A stretch of 64,000 nucleotides of DNA from Ceratotherium simum simum. Taxonomy: Eukaryota; Chordata; Mammalia; Perissodactyla; Rhinocerotidae. The notes beneath the pieces are model-generated. The model made no database searches. It saw nothing but the letters and a program-made list of their open reading frames with translations, and was not told the origin of the DNA. The stretch is from NCBI RefSeq assembly GCF_000283155.1, contig NW_004454162.1:56332871-56396870 (forward strand), given 5' to 3'. Position 1 is the stretch's first letter. Each line of letters starts with the position of its first letter. Shown in pieces: positions 1-12,610 of the stretch. The position numbers and the translations under genes are program-made.

Positions 1-142
1 TGTTACACTGTATAAGGGCAGAGGTCACTGAGTATAGTGTGTTACACTGTATAAGGGCAAAGGTCACAGAACGCAGTGCATGTTACACTGTAGAAGGGTA
101 GAGGTCATTGAGTACAGTGTGTGTTACACTGTATAAGGGCAG
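1..142. repeat. Minisatellite, ~40-bp unit, truncated by window start
   Basis: The phrase TGTTACACTGTA recurs at 1, 40, 81 and 122, giving unit lengths of 39, 41 and 41 bp. Each unit continues with AAGGG(C/T)A, then AGGTCA and a GTG-rich end. The fourth unit breaks off after about 20 bp into purine-rich unique sequence. The first unit starts at base 1, so the array probably continues upstream. No coding or transposon origin is apparent. Confidence 0.85.
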
Positions 143-3100
143 GAGGGGCAGAGGAAGGAGTAATCATGTTGCTTATGATTTCATCTGCTCCAAGGTTAAC
201 CTAAGGTCCTACTTACACCTACTTATAGTGAGTGAAAAGGGAAGATTAAAGAAGGAAAACAAAAAAAGGCAATGAGGTGAAACTAGAGGAACCAGAAGAA
301 AGAGATTTTTGAATGAAAGTAAAGACAAATAATTCCCTAAGCCGAGAGACTAGGAAGGAAATCAAAAGGAAAAGCAGAGCAAAGGGAACCTGCGTAGCAG
401 GCGGAGAAAGGAGGAGATGGGCCGCCGCCAGCCCCCCATCCAGGTTCTGATAGTCTGTTGTCAGTCTGCTCAGGCTTCCCCTCCACCACCTGTCGTCCGT
501 TCTCCGAGTCTTTCCTCAAGACTCTCTCTACGGCTGCCTCCAGCAGTGAGTTTTCCATTTTTTTTCCTCTGAGAGTAGAAAGAGCTTGTTTTCTGGAAGG
601 GTGTCAAGTCGCTCCACCCCGGGACTGGAAGGCAGGCCGACTGGAGGTGCAGCGGGGTCAGTGTCTGGACAGCAATCTGTCATGAAGCAAAGCCTGTCAT
701 CGATAACCCCAGAGAGCAGACAAAGACGCACGACATTTATTTTCCAGGGAGAGCCTGTAAAACACCTGGGGCCGCGGCTCAGCAGGGGCCCTGGGCGTCG
801 TGTGGACCTCCCGCCAGGAGCTGTGCGCTGGGCTGACCTCTCCCAGCCCAACGTGAGTAACCTCTGAGAGGAAGCCCCAAAAGGGCAGGGGCTGCAAGCA
901 GGCGAAGAAAGAGCGGAGATTTATAGCCCCAGAATATCACCCCTTTGGAAAATGCAATGGCACATTAGGGGAAAAAGCCCACATGAGGGGCTTGGCTGAA
1001 AGGACCCATCCCCAGGCATGACCAGCTCAACGTTCTTTGCCCAAGACACAAGCTTCGGTCAGTCCAGCAGAGTCTGCGGAGACAAGAAAGGATTGGTGTG
1101 TTTAGTAGCAGACAAGGGGAGGCTCCCTCAAGACTTCTTTGATCCGCTTTCAAAAAGCCTTATCCAAAATGATTTTCTTCCCAGAAGGCAGGGTGTCCCG
1201 GCAGCCTCGGAGGGACTGCCCCTCGGACAGGGGACGACTCCTGCCCGAGTCCAGAAACTGGCAGATTCTACTCTAAAGCACACTGAGGTCTGGAGAGAAC
1301 TCGGCAGGCCATTAAAGGGCTCCTCCAAATAAAAAGAGAGCTGAGTTTTGTGTCTTGATTTTTCCAACCTCTAAGAAATTGTTTAGAATCTTGAGAACCT
1401 GATGCTCTTAACCACTGAAAAAGATCAGTTATTTCTAGAAACAAGATGCTGGCAGCCTCCCCGACGACCCCGCAGGGATGTAGAGTTACTTAGACCCCTA
1501 AGTCATCTCTGTGTTTCGACGACCAGCAAGAAAGCGACGGAATTTCGCCATCGGGAAATACTGCATTCTCGGAGGACCGTGTCCTCCCCGGAGCCTGGAA
1601 GGACAAGACGGGCTCGGGGCAGAGACGAGGTTCAGTTTCAGAGTCCCACCACGGACGTGGCAGGGGCCGTACCAGGAAATCCTACACAATGAAAACACAG
1701 ACAGGGGAGATTTGCACAGCTTTTAACTTAGGTCAAAAAAACATGTAATTTGTTAAGGAAGAGGGCACTAACACGTGCCACGTCACGCTGGATTTTCTTG
1801 AAAAATAAAAAAAATAACAAAGTTAAACTTTCAGTCAACCTGAAAATATTAGCTTTTTATGGGGGCAGGGCGGAACGAATGGGACAGCAGCGCTTTTTTT
1901 ATGGATTGCCCATTTTCTGAGTCTTCTCAGAGAAAGAATGATAGAAGAGTGAGGCAGACAGGAAATAGGATGGGGAAAATATTTGGGAGAGTATTAAAGA
2001 TACAGCACAAGTAGACGGTCGGCCTCTGTTACCAGTGACCACAGATATGGCAGGGCACCATGAGAACGGCTGCTTTTTTGGGACCGTGATGTGAAGTCTT
2101 TTAACCAACGGGAGAAAAATGCAAATGAGTCAGTAGCACAGGGAATGTTATAGACAATGTGGACAGAAGCAATATTTCATCACATCTAACTCTGAAGGGC
2201 AAATACTTGTCAGAAGTAAAAATCACATGGGTTTAGGAAACAAGAGATTTTAATTATAGAAAATTTCCCTCTTTAAACCATAAAACGACATTTTGGAGGA
2301 AAAGAGAAGGACTTACCCATAAGCGTGATAAGATCACAGCTCAGGATCCAGGGGTCAGAATTGTCTCTATTAACAAAACGCAGGGTATGTGAGATTCCAT
2401 GGGAGATGTAGGAATGAGTTTCACACCTGGGTCTAGACACTCAATGTTTATTAAATGCTTTTGATTGCAGTTTTTTCTTTCTTTTATTAAATGAGTTACA
2501 CCATCAAACTTTTAAATTTTCCCCACCTGGTTTTTAATATTCTTGACTTCTTTCTCATCATCGATCTTGAGCATTTTGTCCTAATATGCAAGTCCTATCT
2601 CCTCAGTGTGTCTCCCCTCTGACCGTCAGACAGCAATTGTGTGCTTTCTAAAACTGATTTTTAAATGATGAGGAGGAGGATAATGGTGCTGAATGAGGTG
2701 ATGAAATGATATTTAGTGTCTTTTCTGAGGTCACTGAATGCTACTTTAAATCTAAAACAAACTCTATATGGTTAATTCCTTCCGTTACAATCTTAGATAT
2801 TTTATCTGGTCTCAGAACGGAAAGACTCGGCTCAAAAAATGTCAGTTCTCTTGATGTCCTGGGTTTTACGTTGGGATATAAATGGAGGGGAAGTGGCTGA
2901 TCCATTAATAATCCTACGTCTTTGCCAAAACGAAAGTCCAGGGAGCACTTACTGTACTTCCCTCCCTCTCCTTCTCTCTAGTGTGTAGGCAGGAATGTGG
3001 AGGGAGCTGACCCCCAGCGTCCGCACAAAGAGTGCTGGACAATAGAGAGCGTCGACTCTTTCTATACAGACCTGCCTTTGTGCTCCACGTGGGGCTTGAT

Positions 3101-4955
3101 CCTTGAGGCCTGAGAGCTCAGTAGATGCCAGGGAGATAGATGTGGTGTGTTCGCCTCGCCCAGGGCAGCAGCTGAGCCACTTTCACACAGGCGGGCAGGT
3201 ACGGGAGCCTGGTAACAGATGAGAACCCCTGGGGGGCCCTCGACTATGGAGAATGAACAATCAAAGAAACCATATTGGACACAGATACAAAGGGAGTCCC
3301 TGCTCCCTTTCTCTCCTCGCTTGTTCCCTTTCTCCTTCCTTAGGAAGCCTCGATGAATGTGGAAAGCCGTCCTTCCCCTGGCAGCATTGAGCCCCTGGGA
3401 CTCCAGATGCTATTCTATGCAAACAGTTCCACCCTTTCCTGACGCCCAGAGATGCTCTTTAACCTGTCTGCATATGCATTTTCTGTCTTTTCTGGGAGGG
3501 TCAGGCAAACTAAGGGATGGAAACACTTTCCAGACCCCCGTTTGCTCTGCTTCCCTCCGGTTGAGTGGACATGTAATCCCGGGGAGTGCACTTGGGCGGC
3601 GGTGGCTGCGCACCTTAGGGTGTCGCTGCCACCGGCTGGGGGTGTGTGTGTGTGGGGGGGTGGGAGGGCAGATATAAGAAGGGAGTCAGTGAGTACAGTG
3701 AAAAGCTTTAAAGATACTAGATGTTTTCCTCATATTTGGAAGTAGAGGGTGAAGGTATCTGAAAAGACTTGGCACCAAAATTATGTAAGCACTTTGAATG
3801 GAATCCAATAAAATTTTCTATCTCACTGTTAAAGGTGACTCGCTCCTCCTTTCCCTAGTTGCTTTCAAAGTGCTACAGTATCATTTAAGGTCTTTTTTGT
3901 TGTTTGTTTTACATTACCTCATTATGAGGTAAAACCAATTTAATCATTCTAGTTGTATGACTTTGAAATGTTCTTAAAAAGTACAAAGAATGACAGCTCA
4001 ATTCCAGGGTTCCGAGGTAACAAACTGTAGTTGTGAGGTTAAACCAGAGTTCAGAGCTGTCTGTCAAAGAGGATCCCAGGTCTTCGGCGTTTAGCCCCTG
4101 GGTGCTCCTCATGCTTTCAGCCCATGTGAATGATAAATCCAATTTAGCGCAAAGCTCAGATAATAGTCAAACAAACTAGATATACACCAGAATGTTTAAG
4201 AGGCGTTTTAAAAGTATCGTATGGTTGTTGCATATATTTATTGTCTCATATTATTAAATACGAATCTAATGTCCTGATGAAATGGGACACATTTGTATTA
4301 TATTTTAAAATTTAGTTTAGGATTAATTATACAGGATTTTGACACTTCTAGTAACATTATTAGTCTGCCATTCTCTGTGATGTTACTTAAAAGAAGTAAA
4401 TAATTCACCATCAAGACATAAATGAATCCTTTACAGGGGGTCAGGTCTTCCTTTACCGTGTTTATTTTCAAGGACACGTGTATACACACACGAGACAGCC
4501 TATGTCTTAAAAACAATATTCTAACAGGGAGTTTGTGACGTGTAAAAATCTCTTGTGTGAAAGGTGAAACACAAATAATGCTTTTATTATGGACCAGCCC
4601 AGACTCCCATCTATATATATATATGATTCCGATGTTAACACAGCAGGCTTTGTTCTGTTGTAAACACAGGCTTTTGTGTTTTTTTTTTTTCTCTCCTAGA
4701 GAACACACAACTATAGTTAAGAACAGAACACTTAAAATAGCGGTAAAGAATCTAAATTTAGGTCCTGGAGCAAATTACATCATAATAGACTAATCTACAG
4801 ATACAGAGTGTGGAACACTTGTGCTCCCTCCCACACTCATGGCAGACATCAGTAATCAATCATGACACTTTACAGCCTGCTGCAGCCTCAGAATCCTTCT
4901 CAGCAATCCTCCAAGGAATTGCTACTATTTAATCAAGCTGACATATAGGGGAGGA
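143..4955. other. Unassigned unique sequence
   Basis: I find no gene or transposon that I can name here. Purine-rich sequence at 220-420 is followed by mildly CpG-containing sequence (about 420-870 and 1180-1690) that is too sparse for a clear CpG island, then by AT-rich DNA. Short simple tracts are a GT/G-rich stretch at 3639-3666, (TA)n at 4612-4624 and T12 at 4679-4690. The open frames (up to 136 codons, 4298-4708 minus) have no recognisable domains and are best treated as chance. Confidence 0.6.
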
Positions 4956-4959
4956 CAAC

Positions 4960-5065
4960 TTTCTATTTGTCATCCTTGGACTAGTCTCTTAAACTATTTG
5001 TGCCTCAGTTTCTCTATTAGGGAAAAGATCACAAAGTCCTCTGCAGATATAAGGTTGTAAATTTA
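4960..5065 (+). repeat. MIR SINE fragment
   Basis: The MIR core is recognisable: a CTTGGACTAGTCTCTTAAAC-like form of the ancestral 'gaccttgggcaagttacttaac', followed by TGTGCCTCAGTTTCTC. Only the core is preserved. It is heavily diverged, as expected for a MIR over 100 million years old. Confidence 0.65.
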
Positions 5066-5419
5066 TGGAATAGATTATCAAGTGATGGGTTCTCTCTCTC
5101 TTTTTTTTTTAAGTAAAAATAAGACAGGTAATGTCAATATAGGAGAGTTTGGGTTAACTCTATCTGAAAATAAAAAGTTAAATTATGCATAATATCTGAA
5201 AACTCACCCATTTTTAGAATTCGATTGTGGCTGCCTCACCTTAAGAAACTGTTACACTAAATATCATTGGTAATCGAAAAGTATAATAAATCAGGGAATT
5301 AATACAATAGAGTTTCTTAAATAAAGAATGCTTCTCCAAACGCCTTTATTGCATAAGGGTATTAGTGAGTATTTTCTTCAATGTCAATGTCTTTCCTAAA
5401 TATATTCCTCTGTAAGTTA

Positions 5420-5765
5420 AAGCACGACGAGCCTGTCCACCACCTGGGATGCTCTTCCTTCCTCCTCTTTGCCTAGCTGGCCCCTTGTCTTATTTCTTCT
5501 AGGCCGAAATGTGAGTGCGCCAGGAGGCCTTTCCCTACCTCCCAATCTAGAATAAACTGCCAACACTCCCTTTATTTTATCTCATGGAATTCTGTTCTTT
5601 CCCTCTATAACTTTACCACAATTACAAAAGAAACTATCCATCCATCATTTATCTATTTATCATCTATTTATCTTTCAATATTTATCTATGTAAACTTATT
5701 TAGCAGTCGTCTTCTCCTAAAGAGTAGGTACCATATTTTTTTGTTCACCACCCAAGACCCTGACA
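5420..5765 (+). repeat. L2 LINE 3' end
   Basis: The order of features matches the L2 3' region on the plus strand: GGGATGCTCTTCC, then AGGCCTTTCCCTACC, then a stretch rich in ctgttcttt, then AGTAGGTACCATATTTTTTT and TTCACCACCCAAGACCCTG. An imperfect ATCT/ATTT tract at 5636-5690 interrupts it. It has no coding capacity. Confidence 0.65.
5636..5690. repeat. Imperfect (ATCT/ATTT)n microsatellite
   Basis: Tetranucleotide-like ATCC, ATCT and ATTT units fill about 55 bp inside the L2 relic. The tract is interrupted and so probably stable. Confidence 0.75.
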
Positions 5766-6575
5766 TATTCTAGAAGACTTGATTGTACATTAGAATCACC
5801 AAAATAGCTTTTTAAAAATCCCAATGTCTAGGCCAAATCCTGAAAGAATTCCATCAGAGGAAGGAAAACCCCATCTGTGTGTTTTAAAGCTCTATTCCAC
5901 TGTGCAGCTAAGCCTGAGAAACCACTCTTATGAAGGGAGAAACATCAATGTAAATTGTCATGGCAAGCCTAAGTTTTTTCATGTTAAAATATCCTAAATA
6001 AATTCACCAGTGCACTATATAGCAGCGCTATAAGAAGCACGATAAGAGATGAAAACCATGGAATATTAGGATCTAATCCAGCACTATCAAAAAGGGGTTT
6101 GGGGTGTGGAGACAGATACATTGACTGCGCAAACGAGGTGTTTGCTGTATGTGCCACTTTCTTGTACTGGCCTATGAATGGACCGAACTCAGAAACAAAA
6201 CACTCCGCTTTTCAATGAGCCTAGCAGTTTGCCAGCAATGAGTACAAAAGCTGGGGAAGGTTTTGCGCTCATTCACAACCAGAGCTAAACTGGTGGGGTC
6301 ATATCTCTCGAAAGTGTGGCTAGAGGCAATTAAAAACAAGAGGAAGATTTAAAGCCTGATGCTTCCTAGACGTTAATTGGAAGTGAGCGGGTGAGTCGAT
6401 GCAAATGCAGCCATCTGCCTGCAAGACGTGTATTTGGAGAAAGGATTTATGCAAAGCATCTGATCCTCTTTGGCTGTGGATGCCCGTCGACTCTCCAGAG
6501 CAGGGAACTGGGAGCTTTGGGTGGGCAGCCAGAGCTTGGCCACAGCACTCTGCGTAGGAAGCAACTCTTGGGGGT
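5766..6575. other. Unassigned sequence
   Basis: There is no recognisable repeat or gene. Composition is mixed and AT-leaning, with short frames only. Confidence 0.5.
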
Positions 6576-6745
6576 GGGGGACACAGATTTGGGGTCAGAA
6601 GAGACAAATTTGAGACACTGCTGTGTCACTTACCCCTTGGTAACCACGTGCAAATCGCCCATCCTCTGGGGCTCCATCTCCTTGATTCTATAACTGACAA
6701 TACTCACCTAGAAGGACTGGGGTGTGTCAGCTGTAGAGCCCTGTG
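6576..6745 (+). repeat. Probable MIR SINE, diverged
   Basis: The segment follows the MIR order on the plus strand: GACACTGCTGTGTCACTTAC, CCCTTGGTAACCACGTGCAAA, CATCTCCTTGATTCTATAAC and TGACAATACTCACCTAGAAGG. These correspond to the MIR phrases for the gcc-act-tac block, the tgggcaag block, the tcatctgtaaaatg block and the taat-accta block. Divergence is high, so the call is moderate. Confidence 0.5.
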
Positions 6746-8484
6746 TGAAGTCTGGTCGTTGTCACAGCTCTGCCCTCCAGCAGTCACCACTGCACCTCCA
6801 ACATTCCTTTCAGACAACAAGGGGAGGCCCACTGGCCTTCCCTGCCCGGTGGGAATACTGCATAGATCACTAGATAATATCATTCTGCTGTTTTTGGTAA
6901 AAGCCTTAGAAACACTACAAACTGGCAAGTTGTTCGATAAAGATAATTTGTGATTGGATCAAAATCATAAATGAAGCACAGGCTGCAGCCTCCCCTTCCT
7001 TCCTAAAACCCTAAAAATAACAGAATTGTTAAAAACAATCTAACAAATCTGAGAAACAAGAAGGGGTGTCTCAGGTGGATCAGAAATTCTGAAGATTCTC
7101 TAAAAATTGGAAAAATAGAAAATAAAATTGGATGTAAGGAGAAAACCAAAGATTTTATATGTATATGAATTAGTCCACTAAGTAAGAGCCACCTTGAGAG
7201 TGCTCCAAGCTGGGACCTGGCAGATGCGGGGAGCTGAGTCGGGCCCCTGGGCGGCAGGTTGGGTATCACAATATAAGCAGCCAGCACTCTGGCCCCCTTT
7301 CCGGCCCTGCTTGTCTCAAGGAGGGGGCAGGAGAGACTCCTTCTACAGGTGGGATCAGTGATTGTGGATGCGTGTGCTGGAGGGATGAGGTGGGGTGAGG
7401 CTCCACATCAAGAAGATTGACTTCTGGGGCCTCCTACATAGTAGCACATTCAGGCCCCCACCAAAATCACTGGAGGCTGCTGAAATCAATGATTCGGTGT
7501 TTGTAGACACCACACTCGTAGGACGCCCAGATACAAAGATGAATGTCCAACCAAGACTCACCGAGTGCGTGAATGAAATCTACACCAGGTAAGACAAGTA
7601 CCAAGCTCAGCGAATAATCAGTCAGACCAAACAAGATATTAGATTAAGTGTGAATACAGGCTCCAAAGTTGGTGTGAGAATGTGTAGTACACTTAAAAAA
7701 ATAAGCTGGGTAGTTGAGAAATTAAATTTTTCCTTGTTGAAATCAACAGTGATAGAGTGGCTAAGGAGCAGGATGGAAGTAGATGAAGAGTTAGTGAGTC
7801 AAAATTAAGAAGAGTTCTTCCCAAATACTCAGTGAAAGGACAAAGAAATGGATCATATGAAGGAAAGATTGAGAGATGAGCAGAATGGAGGCAGCAGCCC
7901 TACCCACTGTGCATTCTAAAGGAGAGAACAGAAGAAATATAAGAGAAGTAGTAGAAAAATTTCTGCAGTTTAAGAAACAATGAGTTATATGAAAAGGACT
8001 CATGGAGTGGCAGCTGGGGGTTTGGAGACACCAGGCATCACTTGTATCTGTAATATATGGAATGTATGTAATTAAAAGTAAACACAGAGGAAAAGCTCCA
8101 TCATGGCAGAGGTCTGGATTGGGCAAGGAGGGAGGGTACATCGCCAGCATTTTCTGTCTTCGTGGTTCCACTCTTTCTGCCAGGGAGGGAGGACTTCCGC
8201 ATACACAGAAGTAACCACCAGTATCACCTTACCCCAGAAAGGATCTCAGGCTTCCTAAACCCATGCGCTTTCAACTCCTCCCACCTTGTTTCTAGTAGAG
8301 AGGAAATATGATTTTTGGCCCAGGGAGCTCAGTTTTGTAAAAGATACTTCTTAACAATTGTGATTAAATTGATTCATCATTCCAATCTAGAACACAATAT
8401 GACAAAGTGATCAAGAACCTTATGGTTCATTCCATTTGGTCCACTTTCTCTACTGTAAAGAATCTAATCTAAGACAATAATCAC
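6746..8484. other. Unassigned; part may be very old L1
   Basis: Nothing here can be assigned firmly. Around 7780-7990 an A-rich stretch (AGAAATATAAGAGAAGTAG and similar) has the texture of a decayed L1 ORF1/5' region on the plus strand, just upstream of the L1 3' end at 8485. I could not align it well enough to name it. A GTAAG at 7589 looks like a splice donor but has no supporting exon. Confidence 0.4.
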
Positions 8485-9497
8485 AAATTTCAGAACACGT
8501 GTGTGTACACCACTCATAAAAATTAACTCAAAATGGATTAAAGACTTAAATGTAAGATCTAAAACTGTAAAACTCCTAGAAGAAAACAGAGGAAAAAAGC
8601 TTCTTAATGTAAGTGTTGGGAATGATTTTTTCGATATGACACTAAAAGCACAGGCAACAGAAGCAAAAATAAAAAGTGGGATTACGTCAAACTACAAAGC
8701 TTCTGCACAGCAAGGGAAACCATCAACAAAATGAAAAGGCAACTTGCAGAAAAGAAGAAAATATTTGCAAACCTTATATCTGACAAAGGTTTATATCTAA
8801 AATATATAAGGAATTTATAGCAACTCAATAGCAAAAATACAAATAATCTAATTTAAAAATGGACAAATGACTTGAATAGACATTTTTCCAAAGAAGACAT
8901 ACAAAGGGCCAGCAGGTACATGAAAAGACGCTCAACATCACTCATCATCAGGGAAATGCAAATCAAAACCACAATGAGATATCACCTCACACCTGTTAGG
9001 ATGGCTATTATCAAAAGGACAAGAAATAACACGTGTTGGCGAGGATGTGAAGAAAAGGGAACCCTTGTGCACTGTTGGTGGGAATGTAAATTGGTGCAGC
9101 CACTATGGAAAACAGTATGGAGTATGCTCAAAAAATTAAATGTGGAACTAACGTATGATCCAGCAACCCCACTCATGGGTATGTATCTGAAGAAAATTAT
9201 ATCAGTATCTTGAAGAGATAGCTGCACTCTCATATTCACTGCAACATTATTCGCAATAGACAAGACATGGGAACAACCTAAGTATCTGTCAACAGATGAA
9301 TGGATAGAAAAGATATATAGAGGGGTGGGGGAAATGGGGAGATGGTGACCACAGGGGATAAACTTCTCCTTATAAGATAAATAAATTCTGGGGATGAATG
9401 TACATCATGGTGACTATAGTTAACAACACTGTATTGTATACTTGAAATTTCCTGAGAGAGTGGATCTTAAGCATTCTCGCCAAAAAAACAAAAGGTA
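8485..9497 (+). mobile_element. LINE-1 3' end (ORF2 C-terminus plus 3' UTR), 5'-truncated
   Basis: Translated plus-strand segments are typical of the L1 ORF2 protein C-terminal third: KDLNVRSKTVKLLEENRGK, then [15 protein letters not shown], then the Cys/His-rich CX3CX7HX4C motif (residues C, C, H and C, encoded at about 9033-9090). Frameshifts and a stop at about 9212 break the frame, so it is dead. After [18 protein letters not shown] the sequence drops straight into 3' UTR-like DNA, with 'gtgactatagttaacaacac' near 9410-9428 and an A-rich end at about 9482-9493. The last ~60 residues expected of ORF2 are therefore deleted. Confidence 0.92.
8501..9213 (+). pseudogene. L1 ORF2 remnant, two open pieces
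   Basis: Two open pieces remain, 8501-8734 and 8872-9213, with a disrupted gap between them. They encode the end of the reverse-transcriptase/C-terminal region of L1 ORF2p, including the Cys-rich motif CWRGC...HCWWEC. This protein family supplies endonuclease and reverse transcriptase for target-primed retrotransposition. Neither the endonuclease domain nor the YADD catalytic loop is present, so no activity is expected. Confidence 0.88.
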
Positions 9498-9690
9498 GCT
9501 GGGGATGCTGTGGTGGTATAGTGGTTAAATTCTCACTCTCTGCTTCAGGGGCCTGGGGTTTGCGGGTTTGAATCCCGGGTGCAGACCTACATACTGCTCA
9601 TACTGCTGTGGCAGTGACCCACACGCAAAACAGAAGATTGGCACAGATGTAGGCTCAGGGACAATCTTCTTCACCAAGAAAAAAAGGTGA
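9498..9690 (+). mobile_element. ERE-type tRNA-derived SINE
   Basis: The head resembles a tRNA gene and Pol III promoter: an A-box-like TGGTATAGTGG near 9514 and a B-box-like GGTTTGAATCC at 9565-9575. The body carries ERE phrases such as GTGGCAGTGACCCACA and GATTGGCACAGATGT, then an A-rich tail. The family is diagnostic of perissodactyls. It sits exactly at the A-rich tail of the preceding L1, a typical landing site. No clean TSD could be fixed because both flanks are A-rich. Confidence 0.85.
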
Positions 9691-9699
9691 AAAAAAAGA

Positions 9700-9990
9700 A
9701 AATATGTGTCCGGAAGATATATATCTTTGGTATTTTCACATAGTGAAAAATGGGAAACATTTTTATGACTAGATAAATTATGGCCTATTCACATAGTGAA
9801 ATATATGTAGTCAGTAAAATGTTTCTGTGGAAGTATAAGTGACATAGAAAAATGCTTTTAAAAAATGTGAAATTAGAAAAACAAGGTAAAAAACTGTATA
9901 TGCAGTATGGTCCCAATTAAGTAAAAACAAACAAATAAATAATTGTAAAAGCATAGAAAAACAACCAGACAGGCATACACTTACATCTCA
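9700..9990 (+). mobile_element. Old L1 (L1M-class) 3' end fragment
   Basis: The phrases TAAATTATGGCCTATTCACA, AAACTGTATATGCAGTATGG and GCATAGAAAAACAACCAGAC match the 3' end of ancient mammalian L1 subfamilies. This fragment differs in type from the L1 at 8485-9497, so it is a separate older insertion, not a continuation. Confidence 0.65.
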
Positions 9991-12385
9991 GTCATTAAAA
10001 AAAAAATCTAAGTTTTTCTTTTTAATATTTTATTGCATTTTTTAAAAACTTTTTTCAATTAGTATGTGTCACATTTATATTTTTAAAAATATTCCATCCA
10101 AGCACTAGAAATAAAAGAACTACGTTATCTTTGGAAGAAAAGTGGCCCCCTACTCAGGTCATCTCAGACCCTCCCACCAGAGACTCCATTTCCTCTCACA
10201 CATCTCACCCGATCAATAGACAGCTTCGTGGCCCATGACCGTCCGAGCGTTTCCTCCATGTCTTTGAGGAGCCGACCCCCACGCTCCACGGTGCCTGGAA
10301 CCCCATCAGGCCACGTGGCACTTGCTCTCTGTGCAGATTATCGTTGTGGTAAGAATACCCAGATGTTCAGGATGGCCAGAAATATCTGTCCCAGAGAGAA
10401 AAGATTTGACATTTTTACTGCTTTCAGTCACTTAACGTTATGTGTAAAGAAGTTTGTGAATTTTTTTAGATAAATCAGATAGTTTTTGGCCTAGGGCCTA
10501 CCTGCCTATAAAATTAGTGTCATTTGCAAAGCCTGAAATAACGGCCTCCCGCCCCATTGGAGCACTGTCCCACCTTCCTCAGTCCCGTGATCCTGTGACC
10601 ACTGTTTTGTTTTAAGAGACTGCAAGAGAGAATTGTGGACAATGGAGTGCAGTGTAGTTAAATGGGGGAGAAATGATTGCTAAGACGCTTCATTTCTTTC
10701 TTGCAAGGACCATCCAGAACCATGAAGAACACATGACTTCTGTAAGGCACCATTTTGACTCCTAATGCCTCCCCAGGATGTCTTTTTGGCTTGGGTCCTC
10801 AGCAGGCTCTCCCCGTTTGGAGGCCTGCCCATACCTCTTACATAGCTGCCTCCAGTTGTCCAAGCCCACGCCTCCCTCACCCAACACACATAGCAACGGC
10901 CAAATCAAGAAGGTGAGGCAGATGCTCACGTGGCCCTCAAGATCTCACCGAGGTACTCCCAGGAGGTCTAATTTCCCCTCCGATCTTTGAGGGAATTTAC
11001 ATGTACTGGCACTTCCACAGCCCAACCAAGGGCCAGCCTCTTCTATGATGTTTATAATTTTCTCCCCGAATAATTCCTTTACAACGAGCCCCCTGTCAAT
11101 TCTGATTATGAATTCGGTCCACATTAATCGGATCCAGCATTTCAATAAGAGTGGCTAAAAAGATGATGAACGTGACACCCATCCTTGTCCCAGCCCAGTT
11201 GAGAACCCAGATCCAGCAGCTGCATAGAAGCTAATGAAATTCTGTTGTGTATCATAATCCTATCCTTGGCATTATTTTAGTTTTCTACATCTGTTTTCCC
11301 TTCACCTTGATTTACATATCCATCTATTTTGAACACATTCTGTAGTTATTTATAAGATACTTCAAATCTTTTTGGAAAGAAGGAAAGTATATGAATGTTT
11401 ATTTATTGATAAGTCACTGGACAGAAACCAGAGCTTCCTGGTCCTCATGGGCATCACTAACAAATCCGACTGCTGTCCACTTGGGGGAGGAAGAGAGATT
11501 TTAGCTTCAGAGAGTAATGGCTCTGCATGTTGTCTCCTTGCCGTGCGGATGCGGCAGCTCTCACCCTCTTTAAGGATTAGTTAACGGACGCCATATAAAG
11601 CACTGGTAAAATAATGCATCCATGATGAAAAATAAACTTTGAAATGTTAATCTGTTGATTTCCTCAGAATTTCCTTGCTAATCTTGCCCTCCCTATATCC
11701 ACCGCCTACTAGCTCTGAAGGTGTTATTTACTCCCTTCTCTAGGGGGAATATTATGGCCAAATGGACAGAGGAAGCACAGCATCAACTCTCAGCTTCTGA
11801 GTTTCAGAATGAACTTCTGTTACTCATGGCAGAAGTAAAAGTACGAAAGAAAAGGATTTGAGACACAAACCCCAAGGCCATGAAGGGCCAGCACATAAAA
11901 CTTTTGCTGTAAATGACAGGTTAGGAAAATGTAGAGGATGCAATCATGAGTCTGTCCATTCCAAAAGAGACGAAGATCCTCAGGGTGGAGGAGAGAGAGA
12001 AGCAGAGTGGGAAAGCAAGACCGAGGCCAGGGAAACCAGGAACTCTGGACAGGCCAGCACATGGTGAGGAGAAGACAGACCTCTGCCTCTGAGATCCCAA
12101 GAGCCCAAGATGGTCCGCCCAGCAGGGCCCTCTACATGGTCACTGTGCTGTGCATCGCAGTAAGGCAAAAATACTGTGTCTGGGCGGAGAGAGCCTGAGA
12201 CAGCCCCACTGAGAGCATCTACAAGACCCCTACGTCCCCTTGAGAGGAGTTCAAGTGGCTGATAGGGGCTGGTGGACTGGGAAGGTCTTACTACCTTGGG
12301 GTTCTTATTGACTCCCAGGATATACAGACAATAATAAATAGGAGCTGTGTCTTGTAGGGACTAAAAGAATGAGTGGGGAGCCAGT
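9991..12385. other. Unassigned sequence
   Basis: AT-rich DNA at 9991-10110 (poly-A and poly-T runs) is followed by average-composition sequence. No gene, known repeat or strong regulatory signature was seen. Short open frames (at most 81 codons) have no recognisable features. Confidence 0.5.
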
Positions 12386-12610
12386 CTGCCTGGTCCAAAC
12401 CCAGCCCGCCTTGTGCTCGCGGGAGAATGTGAACACTCTCCTTACATCTCTGTGCTTTGGTTTCCTCACGTATATGATGGGAAGGACAAGAACATTTCCC
12501 TCACAGGGCCGCTGAGAGGATTAAACAAATTGTCGAAAAACTTAGGAGAGTGCCTGGCCCAGAATAAGTACCTGAGGTGTGAACAATAATAATTATCAGC
12601 ATTGCTGTTA
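12386..12610 (+). repeat. MIR SINE
   Basis: The MIR order is clear on the plus strand: CTGCCTGGTCCAAACCCAG, then TCTGTGCTTTGGTTTCCTCA, then CGCTGAGAGGATTAAACAAA, then GAGAGTGCCTGGCCCAGAAT and AAGTACCTGAG. Nearly the whole element survives. Confidence 0.85.

Noticed and set aside
7355..7592. Possible exon ending at a GTAAG donor (7589)
   Set aside because: The frame is short, overlaps a minus-strand frame of similar length, and no matching acceptor, further exons or protein similarity could be seen.
9498..9580. A functional tRNA gene suggested by A- and B-box-like sequences
   Set aside because: The sequence continues into an ERE SINE body and A-rich tail, and no cloverleaf with an anticodon stem and CCA-compatible end can be made. 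It is a tRNA-derived SINE head.
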